The notes under the pieces: model-generated
The model's database searches: none
Seen by the model: the letters and a program-made list of their open reading frames with translations, nothing else
What the model was told of the DNA's origin: nothing
In this document: one piece after another, positions 46,050 to 58,229 of the stretch
How positions within the stretch are numbered: position 1 is the first letter of the stretch
Layout of the letters: each line of letters starts with the position of its first letter
Program-made: the position numbers and the translations under genes
From: Gnetum montanum
Lineage: Eukaryota > Streptophyta > Gnetopsida > Gnetales > Gnetaceae
Direction of reading: 5' to 3'
Length of the DNA: 64,000 nucleotides
Assembly: GCA_015680685.1 (NCBI GenBank)
Contig: MNCI01007753.1
Coordinates: 85,251 to 149,250, forward strand

Positions 46050-46480
46050 GGATTTTGCTTTGAAATTTCCAGGGACAGATCTCGAAGTCCTAGTCATGTG
46101 TTCATTGTGCTTAGCGAGGCTCTTTCCATGATGATTGGGAAGTTCCCCTTATAGTTCTCAACATAGATGACTAGGAAATTAGTAGGATAGGACCACCCAC
46201 AAACGGTGGTCACAACGTCCTCCACCAAATCCAAGGGAATGGTGATGGACTGGTCTGCTAACTAAAGCTGAATGTTGCTCTTCTTTAGTGGGGGCAAGTT
46301 CCAGTTCTTGTACATATCATGAGAGATCAAATTGACCCCTGACCCTGAGTCTAGAAGAGCTTTGCATAGCTCATTCCTAGCCACCTGAAGATACATTAGG
46401 GGGCTTTCCAGATCTATCAATTTCTAGGGAAGATAACTTGCTTTGATCTAGTCGATCACAGCATGTGTCAGCATGACTGT
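46050..46480 (-). pseudogene. pol: Aspartic protease of element F
   Basis: The minus strand reads CKALLDSGSGVNLISHDMYK, WNLPPLKKSNIQL and LADQSITIPLDLVEDVVTTV, closely parallel to element A at 23610-23790. The DSG catalytic triplet is kept. Stops are present. Confidence 0.8.
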
Positions 46481-47029
46481 CTAGACGTTGGAGTGCAGTT
46501 GAGTGGAGGATTTCTCGGGTGGTATGATGGTAGAGGCATTGGTAGGTTCGGAGGCACTGGCCATAGGCATAGGTGAGGGTGTGTTCAGATTATTGGACTA
46601 GAAAAAAGGATGTTTGCATTGTTTGGATTTCGGTCCACTTGGCTAAGGTGCCAGTTGTAAGTTAATAGCCCTCATAGTGTTTCTTTGCTGTGGCTATGGC
46701 ATTATTTCTCCCTGCATGGATGGAGTAGGTGGAAACTGAGTGGGATGGCATGGAGGAGTGATAGAAGAAGATGATGAAGGGTAGAAGAGATGTGGATTTT
46801 TTCCCCTCGATGATGGAGATGGATGTCTAAAATATTTAGGGGGGTGGTAGTAACTGGGAAAGGCTGCATGACTAGAAGAGTCTCTTGGAGAGATTGGTTG
46901 CTAAACATAGTACCCATAAGGATATGATTGCTTGTAAGGGTACTGCTGCCTTGGAGGTGGCATCCCCCATGCTTGTGGTTGCTACCACTATTGGAAGTAT
47001 TCATACGGTTGTGGGGGCATTCCACTTGG

Positions 47030-48944
47030 ATAATATCCTTGATGTTGTTGGTGGAATCACATGGGGTTGCCTTGTGGATAAGGCAACCTTCAGGGTGTCT
47101 GCCACTATGCCAATCGAGGGTTCAAGGCATACACCCCGGACTCTTGAAGGTGTGACACCACAGGACAACATCCCTTAGGATGCTCATATTGGCATATGTT
47201 GCATCCATTGTCCTCCTCGATGTCAGAGTCTGCAACCTACTCTACTACAAGAACTTTTCCCTTACCCTTATGTAGGGCATGTTTAGCTCCCTTCTTCCTG
47301 CGCCAATCATGGTCACTACCTTATTCTTTGGACTCTTTTGTAATTTTTAATACACTTTGAAATTTCTCATTTAAATAATCCCACATTTTGTCTACCTTTG
47401 TCAATATTTTAGATGTAAACTTTTGTAATGGCAAAGTCTTCTGATTCATCACTACTTCCAGTGGTGACTCATCCTCCTCATCATAAAATCAGACCTTCCT
47501 CTTTCTGAGGGAAGGGTCCCAGTTGCATTCTTCTACACTCTCCTTTTTCCCAAGTTCTCCTTCTTCCTTGGCCACCTAATCAATGAGGCGTTGCAACTAA
47601 TGGGCCCTTAGCTTTGACAATCGTCCCTTGGCATACACACCTAGGGTCTTTCGCATTTCAAAATGGAGCCCATCGATAATGTGGCGAAGCTATGCCCGCT
47701 GAGAGTAACCATGACTAGGGCATCGATGTAACAATGATTAATACCTGCTCATGGCGGCATTCAAGGATTCATGATTTCCCTGTTTCCATCCTTGGATCTG
47801 CCGTCTCAGATTCACAACTCTAGAGTATGTTTGATAGTTGTCATTGAAGATTTCAAGCGTCGTACTCCATATTCTGATTGATTCTGGCTCCAAGGACCAG
47901 TACCAACTTTCAGCTTCTTTGATGAGTATGCGAGGGAATAGATTCAACTATTGCCAATCATTAACAATGTTTTGCAGGGTGCAAGCATTATGGAACACCT
48001 GCAGGTGGGTTGCAGATCACAGTTGTATCCCCCTTCAAATCTAGGGTTATTATTCATATCAACTCGTTTGATCCGACTATCCTTTATGTTCCTACTTGGA
48101 ATGTGAACTACCTCTATAATTTGGAGCATGCTCTGAGTAGCTAACAATGGCTCATCTGAATCATAGTCCTGTTGGGGACCATGATGTCTGTGATGATTCC
48201 GGCTACCCCTCCTTTCATGCTGGCGAGCATCACGTGATTGGTCGTGTGCTTCCTCATGTTGCCCCTTCCAAACCTGTTTGCCATCATCCTTTCTCTCTAG
48301 CCTTCCCTTGTTATGCTCAGAGCCTAAGCTGGAGGAAGGCATAGGAGAGGGGGAGGACGAAGAAGAAGGAGGGGCATCACCACTACTCTAGCGACGATCT
48401 CCCCATCTACCTTGATGATGGCCTCGGTCATGCAGCCTAGCCTTGCTACATGATCCTCCATCCCCTTGAGGATCGTGGTCACTTGGAGGTTTGTTCTGAA
48501 TGATTGACTGGATGAACTGCTACCCTAGGGGATGTTCGGTCAAATGGGTATCATCAAATATGGGATCCCCATCATCTTATAGCCCTTATGAGAATAATGG
48601 GTTGCTGAATTACTTTTCCTTCTGCTATTCATACCTCTCCACCTATTGCTGATCTCTTATTTGTTGAGCCTCTATAGGACGATAGTCCTGGTAGTTATGG
48701 TCCTCCATGACATACTCCGCCACCTAGTCCTGGATGCCCAATCTACCCAGATTATGATATAGCATCGTAGGAGATGCTCAGTCTAGCAGTAGCACGATGC
48801 TACCCTCCATGTCCCACCATCAAAGATGCTCATCCTGATGTAGGATGAATGTGAAATCAAGGACATATTCATCGGGATGTTTGTACACCACCTGACATTC
48901 TTGCGGCACCGGTGGTTCAAATACATCTCTCCTATGAGAAGACA
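47030..48944 (-). pseudogene. gag: gag of element F
   Basis: Starts MSSHRRDVFEPPVPQ at 48944. Capsid-like part: DSRIKRVDMNNNPRFEGGYN (about 48030-48090) and MNLFPRILIKEAESWYWSLE (47738-47947). Zinc knuckle near 47160-47215: CNIC ... HPKGC, C-x2-C-x3-H-x4-C. Stops and one or more shifts interrupt it. Confidence 0.75.
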
Positions 48945-49090
48945 TGTTGGACGTTAGATGGTCCATATAATCGGTGTACCTTACAATTAACTTAAGTTCG
49001 CCTAGTGTGCGTAAATATTTCTACCCTAGGTCTATTCCAACGACTTAAAGGATAATTTCACTAAAGTTAGATGATGCTTGTAAGACTAAC

Positions 49091-49110
49091 TGTCCCTGAC
49101 AACGGTGCCA
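49091..49110 (-). promoter_or_regulatory. Primer binding site of element F (tRNA-Asp type)
   Basis: Minus strand TGGCACCGTTGTCAGGGACA, one base inside the LTR. It differs at a few positions from the tRNA-Asp site of Athila elements. Confidence 0.75.
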
Positions 49111-49111
49111 A

Positions 49112-49980
49112 TGATGAGCGGCTAGGTATCCCTACACCCAACCATATGAATCATGAGCATTCACGCATGACTCAGTCGAAATCTGTAAACTGTAAGCACT
49201 TAACATACACTAGACTTCTAACCAGTGAAACCTTGGGTTAGAATCGTCCTTGTCATCCTAATCTCACTTGTGAAGTTCTGTTTACGTTGGTTAAGTGAGA
49301 TTAAGGCTAATGATTTTCATATCCTTTTAATTATCTTTTGGCAACTAATTATCTTGGAAAATAAGGATAGAATATTAATTAATATAAAATTATCCTAATA
49401 TAAATCTTAACTATTCCTAACATAAGTATCTAGTCCCATCTTTTGAGCATGTTTTGAGCATCTCCTAATGCTTCTGGGTTACCAAATGTTAAGCATCACT
49501 AGGCTTACCAAGCATTTGGATTACATTTGAGATTGTCATACTTATGGCCTTAATGAATTATGAATAAACAATAGTGATTGAAATTATAATAATGAAAACA
49601 TAAGTAATTAATAAGTAACTAATAAAGCATAAAATAACTAAGTCCAAATGCTGCAAGGATTGTTTGAATAGTTCATCTTTATTGTCGTCACGCCAATGGG
49701 CTCATATACATCAACACTCGAATAAAGAGCCAATCACTTTTCTTACACCTGCTGCGGGCACTTGGAAAATATTCTATCTCTTGCAGGAACAAACTGCAAG
49801 AGCTTTACTACAACTACTCAAAAAGATGTCTAAATGAGGCGGAAGGCCCTCTTATTTATAAGCGGGGAAAGGTGGCTACGTAAATGGAGCCACGTCGACG
49901 GTGTTGCATCAATGTGGCTGGGTATACACGACCTCGTATACGCGGCCTAGTTGACACATTGACTAAATGACACTTCATCA
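49112..49980 (-). repeat. Right (5') LTR of element F
   Basis: TGATGAGCGG ... CTTCATCA, 869 bp, TATA box on the minus strand at 49853-49860. The U3 (49875-49960) has GTATACACG and CGTATACGCG motifs. Confidence 0.9.
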
Positions 49981-49985
49981 CAGGT

Positions 49986-50809
49986 GCATGAATGAAGACC
50001 TATGGAAGTGGGTACAGAGGCTTGAGAAGTTGAAGGCCAACTTGACCTTTGAGGTGGGAAATCTCTGATCTAGGAACGAATTCTTATTGGCTCGAGACAC
50101 CAACGATGGCAGTTGGTGCACGATCATCATTGATTATGCAAGGTATTGGATGGCTGTGCAGCACAACAATGAGGCCACTCATGAAATAATCGAACAACAC
50201 ATGCAAATGGACTCATTAACCTAGAAGAACCAAGACTGGAAGGACTATAGTGCAAAGGTTTACGAGTGGGGGCAAACACAGAGAAACCACAAGCACATGT
50301 ATAAGCTAGAATGTGCCACCTATTGTAACCAATACAGGGATGCGTCAGTCAAGTTACATACTTATGAGGTATTCTTCAACATTATTGGCGATTCTAGGGC
50401 TTACGACAGATTCATGCAATATGTGATAATGAGCGAATCTCCTGAAAGAGAAGTAACGTTTCCCATGGGTGAAATTGCTGCTATCACCTTTTCTTCAGGA
50501 CCCCCAAGATGGACATCCATAGAAAAGGAGAAATTTTTCAGCAAGCGCTAACTTGGGAGATAGGAATTGGGTTGATATCATGGAAGAGGAGATCTTGCAG
50601 TGCTTGGCAGCAGGCCTAGATCGGATATCCCCCAAAACAGACGTAGGGCCGTCTCAAGTCAGTTACCTTTTGGCGTAGTGATAGTTTGTTTTATTTGAGT
50701 CTTTATTATCACGTTGGCTAACTATTTCATTTTTCCTATGGTACAAAATCTAGATGAAGATACAAGGCCTAATGAAGCAGGGGACAATGGAGCTGGCAAA
50801 GGGTCATAA
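49986..50809 (+). pseudogene. Antisense multi-intron gene of element B, 3' part
   Basis: Continues the exon interrupted at 36809; with F and one target duplication removed the frame runs on without a shift. Segments: NEDLWKWVQRLEKLKANLTF, then WMAVQHNNEATHEIIEQHM, MYKLECATYCNQYRDASVKL and PEREVTFPMGEIAAITFSSG. The first part looks alpha-helical or coiled-coil. A +1 shift near 50550 leads into DIMEEEILQCLAAGLDRISP. A last small exon after an acceptor at 50753 gives an acidic tail ending in a stop at 50807. Stops lie near 50068 and 50221. Function unknown. Confidence 0.55.
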
Positions 50810-50984
50810 CGTAGCAGTCAAACCTTTTATCTGAATTCAAAGAATGTTATAGATATTATTGATTTGTGAAAGAAAAAAAGGAATACAAAGGAATTTATTT
50901 TGCTTATGTGTTATGTGTTGTACTTATTTCTATTTTATTTTATTATTTTCTTTGCATTAAATTCATTAGAAGCATCTTGTTTTA

Positions 50985-51165
50985 GGTTTAAGCCGTTTTG
51001 GACTATAACAATAGTTTAAGGCCATTTCGGGCTGATGCTAGTTTTAGGCCATTTCGGGCCATTGGTAGTTTTAAGCCATTTCAGGATATTACTAGTTTTA
51101 GACCATTTCAGGCTATTGAATGATGGTAAGGAAAATGTTTGCCAGTTTTAGGCCTTAGCAGGCTG
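50985..51165 (-). repeat. Hairpin tandem array B3 (about 6 units)
   Basis: Units of AGTTTTAGGCCATTTCGGGCC, shown here in pieces: AGTTTTAGGCC then ATTTCGGGCC. The perfect GGCC-ATTTCG-GGCC dyad is at 51047-51060. Next to the protease end, same place as array C2. Confidence 0.8.
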
Positions 51166-51348
51166 TGGTATAATGTAAACAATGGATGTGATGTAAATGG
51201 TTTAAAGAATGAGTTAGACACTTAGCGTAATTAAACGAATATGAAGCCAACAAAGAATAAATGTATGACAAGCGTTAGTTGCGTTGGAAGCAATGGAGTA
51301 GCTACGCTACGTAGGTAACGATTATTCTCACAGCTACTTCCTAACCCA

Positions 51349-51990
51349 TCATGGGCTTGGCAATGTGTAAGGCCAAGAGGCTTTGTCTTCTATGTCGTTA
51401 TCTACCGCTTGAAAAGGTAATTCAGCCCACATAGTTTCATTTTCTAAGCTGACGTTTTGGGCTAGCTCATTTGCTAAACAAGTCACTTTGGTGGAGATGG
51501 GTGCTTCATTCTTAGAAGTTATTACTTCTGAACCTTGCTCCATGTTGACGTTGTTTATTGCCTAGGTAGCCATTTCATCATCATAAATCACCACCTCCCT
51601 TCCTGCATAATGTAGATGAATTTCTTGATGTATGGGTGAAGAGACGATCCTTAGTTGGGCTAACCATGACCTCCCCAAGATCAGGTTAAACCCAAGCATC
51701 TCTTCTATCATGATGAATGTTGCATTTGTGGGGAACTGGTCCCCTACCACAAAGTTAATGTGGACAGTGCCTTTCACCACTACCTGCACTCTGTTGAATG
51801 ACTTCAGACATGACATTGTCGTGGGTTTGATTTGATCCACCAAACCTACTTTTTCCACTATGGGAAACATGATGACATTTATAGCAGCCCCATCATCAAC
51901 GTGTACTCTTCGGATCTTGTGTTGACCAATCCAAATTGAGATGAACAGGGGTGGTGTTGTCATCTAACCCTTTTTAGGGTCATCCTTAAT
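51349..51990 (-). pseudogene. pol: Aspartic protease of element B
   Basis: PPLFISIWIGQHKIRRVHVD then DGAAINVI, the protease active-site segment in the Tat form (VDDGAA, with a D-x-G triplet). Also TNATFIMIEEMLGFNLILGR, SWLAQL and HLHYAGREVVIYDD. After a stop near 51562 an acidic tail runs to 51349. Its frame continues upstream into the gag-protease linker (YDLLMTSITHCKALVCML, 52021-52269). Confidence 0.75.
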
Positions 51991-51999
51991 GGACTCATC

Positions 52000-54900
52000 A
52001 AGGAACATCAACTGAGATAGTCATGGTTCTTTAGGTGTAGAAGGAAGCATGATCGCATGGATTGCTTTCTCCTTTGCTGGCATGTTTTCGTTAATGGGCA
52101 TGGACGTTAACATGCAAACCAAAGCCTTGCAGTGTGTAATGGAGGTCATTAGCAGGTCGTATAGGCTCAAGGTTGTATTCTTTTGTTTCAGAGCCTGTTT
52201 GACCTGAGTAAGAGCGTTTAAAAGGTTTTGTCCACTTTTTGGTTGTTTTCCACCCTTCTCCTCCTCCATTCGTCCTATAAAATGAATTTCTCAAGGAGGA
52301 GTAGTTTCAAGTTTAGGGCTAGACCCTTTTGGGCGGGGTGGTGATGATCGTGCACGCATAGTGATGTTAATTTTTGGTGATGAGGTGGGCGTAAACACAG
52401 TGGATGAATGGGTAGGCTTGGAAGGACCTGGGGCTGTATGCTCCTTACCGTTTCGTCTATAAAACGCTCTTCCTATTTCTTCAAACGGGAAGGTTGTGAT
52501 ACCATTTTAGTTTGGTTCTGTGAAACAATGGTAGTTGAGTGTTTTGGCCCCCTGATGACGAACAGTGTGTGTGGCGTTAGTGTGGCTGATGATGCAGTTT
52601 TGAATATGAAGGGTTCAAGGGTGAATGTTCGAGGAGGGACTTTGAGAACAAATGCCTGTTGTGGCATCTTTTTTGTGGCCATAGGTGTTGCTACACCATG
52701 TTGAGATGCACAAACCACAAACGGCCACTATGGTAGTTGTGGATTACTGTCTATGCCAATTGTGTTGATAATGTACCCCGCATTGTTAGCATTGAGGGGG
52801 TCCTTGTAAACATGCATGGATTGATTTTTAGGGCGGACAGGGTTGCTTTTGTCTAGAACCAACTTCCCATGATTAATCAACTAACCACTCCAGCTTGAAG
52901 TTCTTAGGAACTGGTGACTCATTGGGCATAGCTAAGGAGGGGTTCCTAAGGATCTTGTAGTACCGTTGATGTCGTTTGGTTGCCTCCTCAGACATTCGCT
53001 TATGTTGGATGTACCTAGCCCCCAAAAATTGCTTCAAAAGTTTTGATGGCATGATGGGCAATGGGGTGTACTTGGAGTGATCCTTACACTCAAAGTTGGG
53101 TTTAGCTGAGGTGGATGTTTCTGGTGCCAACGTGGAGGGTTGAGAAATGTTACTTGAGCTAGGCATGGGGTTAGTTGCTGTTGTGGCCGCTTTCTTATTA
53201 TTGTTGTTATTGGGCTTTGCCTCATTTGTCACGGTGGCCACCGTGGCCATTGCAACTTTGCCATTGTCTTTGTTGTTTTTGGTATATGCATTCTTGTATA
53301 TGACATAGGCAGGGTCCTTATTGGCCTCTTCCACATCTTGGATGCTTTTTTTTTTGGAAAAATCTTGACTAAGAGAGCACGGGTTTAAGTAATATAGCTT
53401 GGATTTGATGAAATCATTTACTGCCCCCTTGAAGATGGCCAGCAAATGGGCCTCTGTGATACACTCACGAATCTCATTCAAGGTGGCGCTCCACTGCTAT
53501 ATAAACTTTTGTACTACCTCTAGCGGGTCTTGCCTAACTCCCATCAACTAATCTAGCATGAATTTAGGCTTCAATTTATACTTGAAGCAGGTAACGAACT
53601 AGGTCAGGAGCTCCTCCAGTGTTGAGATGGAGATGCACGGGAGCATGCGGTACTAGTCTAAAGCTTTGCCTGTCAAAGACATGGCAAAGACACGAATAAT
53701 GGTATGTGGCCAGTATTGCAAAAATAAAGATTCTAATCTAAATGTGACTAAATGTGCATTGGGATTGCCCTCCCCATTGTATTTTGTGAAGAGGGGAAGT
53801 GGCATCCTAGGGGGTAATGCAAGCATGGGAACGGCCAGACTGATGGGGTCATCATGGTAGAAATCCATGACCAACACTGTGTCAAAATCTATGGCTTTGA
53901 GATGCTTGATCTTTTTAGTAAGGGTCTAGATAAGTTGGAATACTTGATCCAGACCCAGAGACAACACAACCAGTTGTGAGATTGAAGGGGCAACCATCGT
54001 TAGTGGCATAGTAGGGGCAACAGCCTGGCTCATAGGGGGTGTTGTTAGGATGGCCCCTACGAAAGGTGCCACTTGCAAGGTCCACCACCCAGTGGGTGGT
54101 GCTATTGGAGTGGCGGTCGCTGGTGGTGCTGTAGGGTTAGTCATTTGCATGCCTGATGGGATGGGCCACAGTCCCACACTTGGTTGTGACACCTGCAAGA
54201 CTTGGTGTGCTTGGTGGTAAGGGTAATGTGGCATTTGGTGGGGCTACGAAGCAGGGAACGAAGTGGCTAGGGTCCACCATGTGATTGGGGCTAAGTCTAT
54301 TACTACTAGTGGAATAGATGTAAATGATGAAATAGGAGTGGAGACCCCATGCAGCTGTGAGGTAGACGCAGTGTCTAAATAGGGTAGCGTAGATGTGATC
54401 GGTGCTTGATACAAAGATGAGATGGAATGAGTGAGGAAAGTGCCTAGGTATGAAACTGAGGGAGGAGCATGTTGATATGATAAGGATGCTAGATGGCTAC
54501 CCATGGCTGATGAAAACATAGATTGAGGCAGATTTGTTGTAGTCATAAGAGAGGCAGACGTAAAAAGCAGGTTTGACCTGAAGGTCATAGTGCGAGGGAT
54601 GGTCATAGGGTAAGTCTGGCCATCCCCTTGGACTGGGAGTCCAAATTTTCCTACCCATCTTGGAATGCTGTGTCCTACTCCCTAGGCTTACTGACTCGCA
54701 GCAATTGATCTAAGATCCATTGATATGTTTTCATCAGGGGGATGACAATGTTGGGGGTAGGGATAAACTCCCTCCCATTCCGATGAAGGAATTCAAAATT
54801 GCGCTTGTGATTAAGTTCTTAACGATCCAGGGGTATATTTTCTTGGATCTTTGCGTAGATAAAGTCGTAATTCTCTACGTCTTGTGCTAAGAACTCAGGC

Positions 54901-55034
54901 AAGAAATGTCAAATCCTAAGGGACTGGCATGGCACCAGCACCAGGCTAGGTGGCCGCTCAGCACCCATGGTGCTTTGAGCTGAGAAAGGAGCCTCAAGGC
55001 TTGAGCTGGAAACAACGGTTGTTAAAGGAATCAT
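52000..55034 (-). pseudogene. gag: gag and gag-protease linker of element B
   Basis: The ATG at 55034 begins MIPLTTVVSSSSLEAP. Then a Pro/Ser/Thr/Ala-rich segment (53926-54606), the capsid-like core LPLFTKYNGEGNPNAHLVTF and MSLTGKALD (53653-53877), and LNEIRECITEAHLLAIFKGA (52873-53481) followed by an Asn/Ala/Thr-rich linker and a basic end KRMSEEATKRHQRYYKILRN. No CCHC knuckle was seen. Stops are present between the parts. The structure parallels gag of element C. Confidence 0.75.
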
Positions 55035-55255
55035 TTTGCATGATAAAAGTAGAAATCACAAATAGGAAACATGGAAATAAATAGGAAATCGGAGGCTTTT
55101 TCCCTACTGGGTTCCAAAAGAACTGTCATTGTGACTAGTCTACACCACATGATGTGTAAACAACCACAAAAGGGTGTCACGTTTACGCTAGTGCATGATA
55201 TGGTATAGAGAGTGTGCAGGACTACCTGTAGGACAAGAAAAAGGCACCAAAAAAT

Positions 55256-55272
55256 CCCTCCTTCTAGCACCA
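55256..55272 (-). promoter_or_regulatory. Primer binding site of element B
   Basis: Minus strand TGGTGCTAGAAGGAGGG, five bases from the 5' LTR. Its complement ends in CCA. tRNA identity not determined. Confidence 0.7.
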
Positions 55273-55277
55273 AAAAA

Positions 55278-57216
55278 TGTAGTGATCGAAAAATTCAATG
55301 GCTAGAACACCGAGAGGTTGCCGGGAAAATAGTTTAACCCTGGATCTGTGCAAGGGCTATGCTGGAGAGAAATGGAAGTAGGGAAACCTAAACAATCTGG
55401 TCGATCAAACAGGGACTTAATCAGTGTATCTTAACCTTAAGTAAATGTTTTTTTTTTGGAAGCAAGACATGCAAGATGATTTAATGATCAATAAATGCAA
55501 GATAGTGAAAATAGTTCAAAACAACAATGATAGTAAGGAAATAGCAAGATAAACTTGAGTGAGAAAGTGCACCACCCCTAGGTCACAAATCTGATTATTT
55601 GCTTTGTTTGAAAGGTGTATAACAAGTTATCCAACACCAGAGAGACACTGCTTACATTGAGCAGTATAGTCACAGCTCTTTTGCTTACTGATCTATTTGC
55701 TAAGATGTCAGAATGCTTGACTCACAAAGGGATGTTTGGAGCCAACCAAAGAACTCAAAGGTAACTAAATGCTCAAGAAAAATTCCAACTATGCCTTCTG
55801 AAAGCCAATCAAGAAGCTAACCAGCCAATGCAAAAAGCCAACAAGCCAACTGCTCTTACCAACACAAAAAAGCCAACCCTTTGAGCATTGTTTGCTAGGG
55901 TATTTATAGGGCCAGGATCAGGAGAGAAATGTGGTCTAAATTCCACATGTCCTAGACCCCATAAGATGCTATCATGTCCATATTATGTAGGTGTGCAATG
56001 CTGGATGTAAACTTTGTTACACTGTGACCATATCACCGAAAGTACATGTGCCGAGATCCAATGTGCTAACAGCACAAGAAAAATGGAGCCTATGCTCTGG
56101 GACTACGTTTTCCCTACCTTTACACATAGGGTCAAGTGTAGGAACAATATCTTGGGAATTGACTAGGGGTATGCAAAATGAAGTAAAATTGCTGATTTTG
56201 CTGAGGAAAGGCCAGAGTGAGAAAAATTGTTGTCAACAAGTTCTAGAGCTACCTGAAGATGTCTTGCCGCTTCTGTGCCAATGTTGCACTACTCACACTA
56301 TTGAACATATTGGCGTAGCATAAGTGGCTGCTTGCTACGCTATGCTACGCTATGTAGCGTAGCATAGCATAGCCACTAGTCTTGACTGAAATTTGCATTG
56401 GAGATGAAAAACATTCATCTAAGGCTTAGTCATGCTAACAATTGCAACTTTTTTCCTTCATGCCAAAGAGCTTTTGAACTCATTGAACTCATGTTTGAAA
56501 CACTTTTGCTACTTTTGCATTGTTGCTATGCTGTGCTACGCTATGTAGAGTAGCACAATGTAGCAAGCAGCCACTTACTCTATGCTATGTAGCGTAGTAG
56601 CTAGTGTATCATGCTTCCATGTTGAATTCACCAATTTGTAGCAAGAAACTTTGCTCAAGGCCTGAGGACTAAGTGGGGATGGAAGTTTTAGAGGTTGAAG
56701 TCTTGTCAAAGTGTCGTTTTCTTGTTGGAATCACTTGGCAAGATGGGCCTTTTCGCTTTGCTTTTGCTATGTTGTGCTATGCTACATAGTGTAGCATAGC
56801 GCAGCACCTTGCATTGACTGAATCTTGACTTTTCTTTGCAATCACTTTGTCACTTCACACTTGGACGGTTGGGCAGCTATCTTTCAAGGCTTGCTACGCT
56901 GCATAGCGTAGCGTAGCATAGCAAACTTCTTCACTAGAAAAATTGCCGAACTATTTTTCTCATCCTAAACACTTTCGGCAACTCCTAGCATAGTTTCTAG
57001 GTAGACTGTCAACTGAGTTGATTGTCTAGTTGGGCAAGCCAGAGAGTCCAGTGGGCCTGTCAGCTCTGGAGATAGAAAACTTCCCGAACGGGACAATCTA
57101 ACCTTAGTGCCTACTTTTTCCTGTCGAACTATCATGACGCTACACTTGTGGAAGTCCTTGCCTAAATTCCAAGACCTTGCCAAAGCATGAGGGTATTGAA
57201 ATTTTATGGTGTTTTA
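55278..57216 (-). repeat. Right (5') LTR of element B
   Basis: TGTAGTGATCG ... GTGTTTTA, 1939 bp, minus-strand TATA box at 55901-55908. The terminal CA has decayed to TA. U3 palindrome clusters lie at 56334-56372, 56522-56602, 56762-56815 and 56888-56932. Confidence 0.9.
56339..56368. repeat. Perfect palindrome in the B LTR U3
   Basis: Two 14-bp arms, GCTATGCTACGCTA and TAGCGTAGCATAGC, separated by TG. The matching place in the left LTR (25967-25991) has 11-bp arms around TAG with different bases at the centre. Confidence 0.9.
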
Positions 57217-57221
57217 GATAG

Positions 57222-57625
57222 GAAATGGTGTGGAAGTCTTCATGGATGACTTCTCCACTTACGGAGTGAACTTTGATCAAGCCTTGAACAAGTTAGAGCA
57301 AGTACTAAAGTGGTGTGTAGAAACAAACTTAAGACTCAACTAGAAAAAATTCCATTTAATGGTCCAAGAAGGCATCATATTAGGGCATAAGATTTTGCAA
57401 ATAGGGATAGAGGTATACCCTGGAAAGATTAAAATCATCTATGGAATCACTCGAAAACTCAAACTTGTAAAAGATATCCAATCATTCCTTGGACACAATA
57501 GCTACTACAGATGGTTTATTGAGAAATTTTCAAAGGTTGCAAGACCATTTGTTGAATTAATGAAAAAGGACATACCTTTCGAATGGATCAGGGAATGTGA
57601 ACTAGCTTTCCAAACTGTAAAATAG
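57222..57625 (+). pseudogene. pol: Reverse transcriptase, C-terminal part, element A
   Basis: VEVFMDDFSTYG (FMDD at 57239-57250), LVKDIQSFLGHNSYYRWFIE then KFSKVARPF and FEWIRECELAFQTVK: the palm catalytic box, thumb and connection segments that complete the domain broken at 24950. A stop lies near 57342 and another near 57624. Confidence 0.85.
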
Positions 57626-58120
57626 AAGCTGATAGAAACACCCATTCTACAAGCTCTTGATTGGTCCAAACCATTCTATATAATGATTGACACATCCAAC
57701 TATGCTTTAGGAGCCATACTTACATAGTTAGATGACCAAAAACATCCCTATTACATCCACTATGCAAGTAGGAGTATTATTGGTGCACAACTTAACTACA
57801 CCACAACAAAGAAAGAATTAATGGCTATAATGTTTGCACTAGAAAGATTTAGGCACTATGTATTGGGCTATAAGGTATTCATGCACATGGATCATAGTGT
57901 AATAAGGTTCCTAATGAATAAACTAATGGTAAGGCCTCACATCATACGATGGCTCGTAATCTTACAAGAGTTCAATCTTACAATGATTGATCGTAAAGGC
58001 ATCGAGAACATAGTTGCTGATCATTTATCTCGATTACGATGGGACAACAAAGAGGATGAATATCCACTCTCTGATCATTTCCCTGATGAACTTCTCTTTG
58101 CAGGTGTAGTAACTAATTAG
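57626..58120 (+). pseudogene. pol: RNase H of element A
   Basis: IDTSNYALGAIL near 57685, AQLNYTTTKKELMAIMFALE, FRHYVLGYKVFMHMDHSVIR and MIDRKGIENIVADHLSRLRW. The catalytic D-E-D-D pattern is recognisable. Internal stop near 57727. Single RNase H, unlike element B. Confidence 0.8.
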
Positions 58121-58229
58121 TTGACCATGGAGACAAATTGGTATAGCAGTATTCTCACCTATATCCTTACACAACAAACACCAAAAGGGTTAGACATTAA
58201 AAAGAAACAATAGTTTCTTCATCGAGCTA

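Larger units (their letters stand above)
36810..49980 (-). mobile_element. Element F: Athila-like Ty3/gypsy retrotransposon, innermost and youngest in the nest
   Basis: LTRs at 36810-37608 and 49112-49980 bound by TGATGA/TCATCA. The target duplications are TAGGT (36805-36809) and CAGGT (49981-49985). In element sense (minus): LTR, PBS, gag, protease, reverse transcriptase, RNase H, integrase, 3' noncoding region, 3' ORF, LTR; 13.2 kb. It is the most complete member of its family here, yet pol is broken by many stops and frameshifts. Confidence 0.9.
24951..57216 (-). mobile_element. Element B: giant Tat-like (Ogre-sized) Ty3/gypsy retrotransposon carrying an antisense gene
   Basis: LTRs at 24951-26762 and 55278-57216. 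The target duplications are AATAG (24946-24950) and GATAG (57217-57221). Minus orientation is shown by the PBS beside the right LTR, the purine tract beside the left LTR, and gag-pol reading leftward. Without insertion F it is about 19.1 kb. Order in element sense: LTR, gag, protease, array B3, 6.5-kb spacer with an opposite-strand gene, array B2, reverse transcriptase, two RNase H domains, integrase, array B1, 1.4-kb noncoding region, LTR. The YVDD box and dual RNase H assign it to the Tat lineage. Confidence 0.9.

Noticed and set aside
32400-50980. The antisense gene as part of an independent DNA transposon inserted in B
   Set aside because: No terminal inverted repeats or target duplication were seen near 32400 or 50980, and matching hairpin arrays flank it as part of B; kept open as an alternative in the findings.
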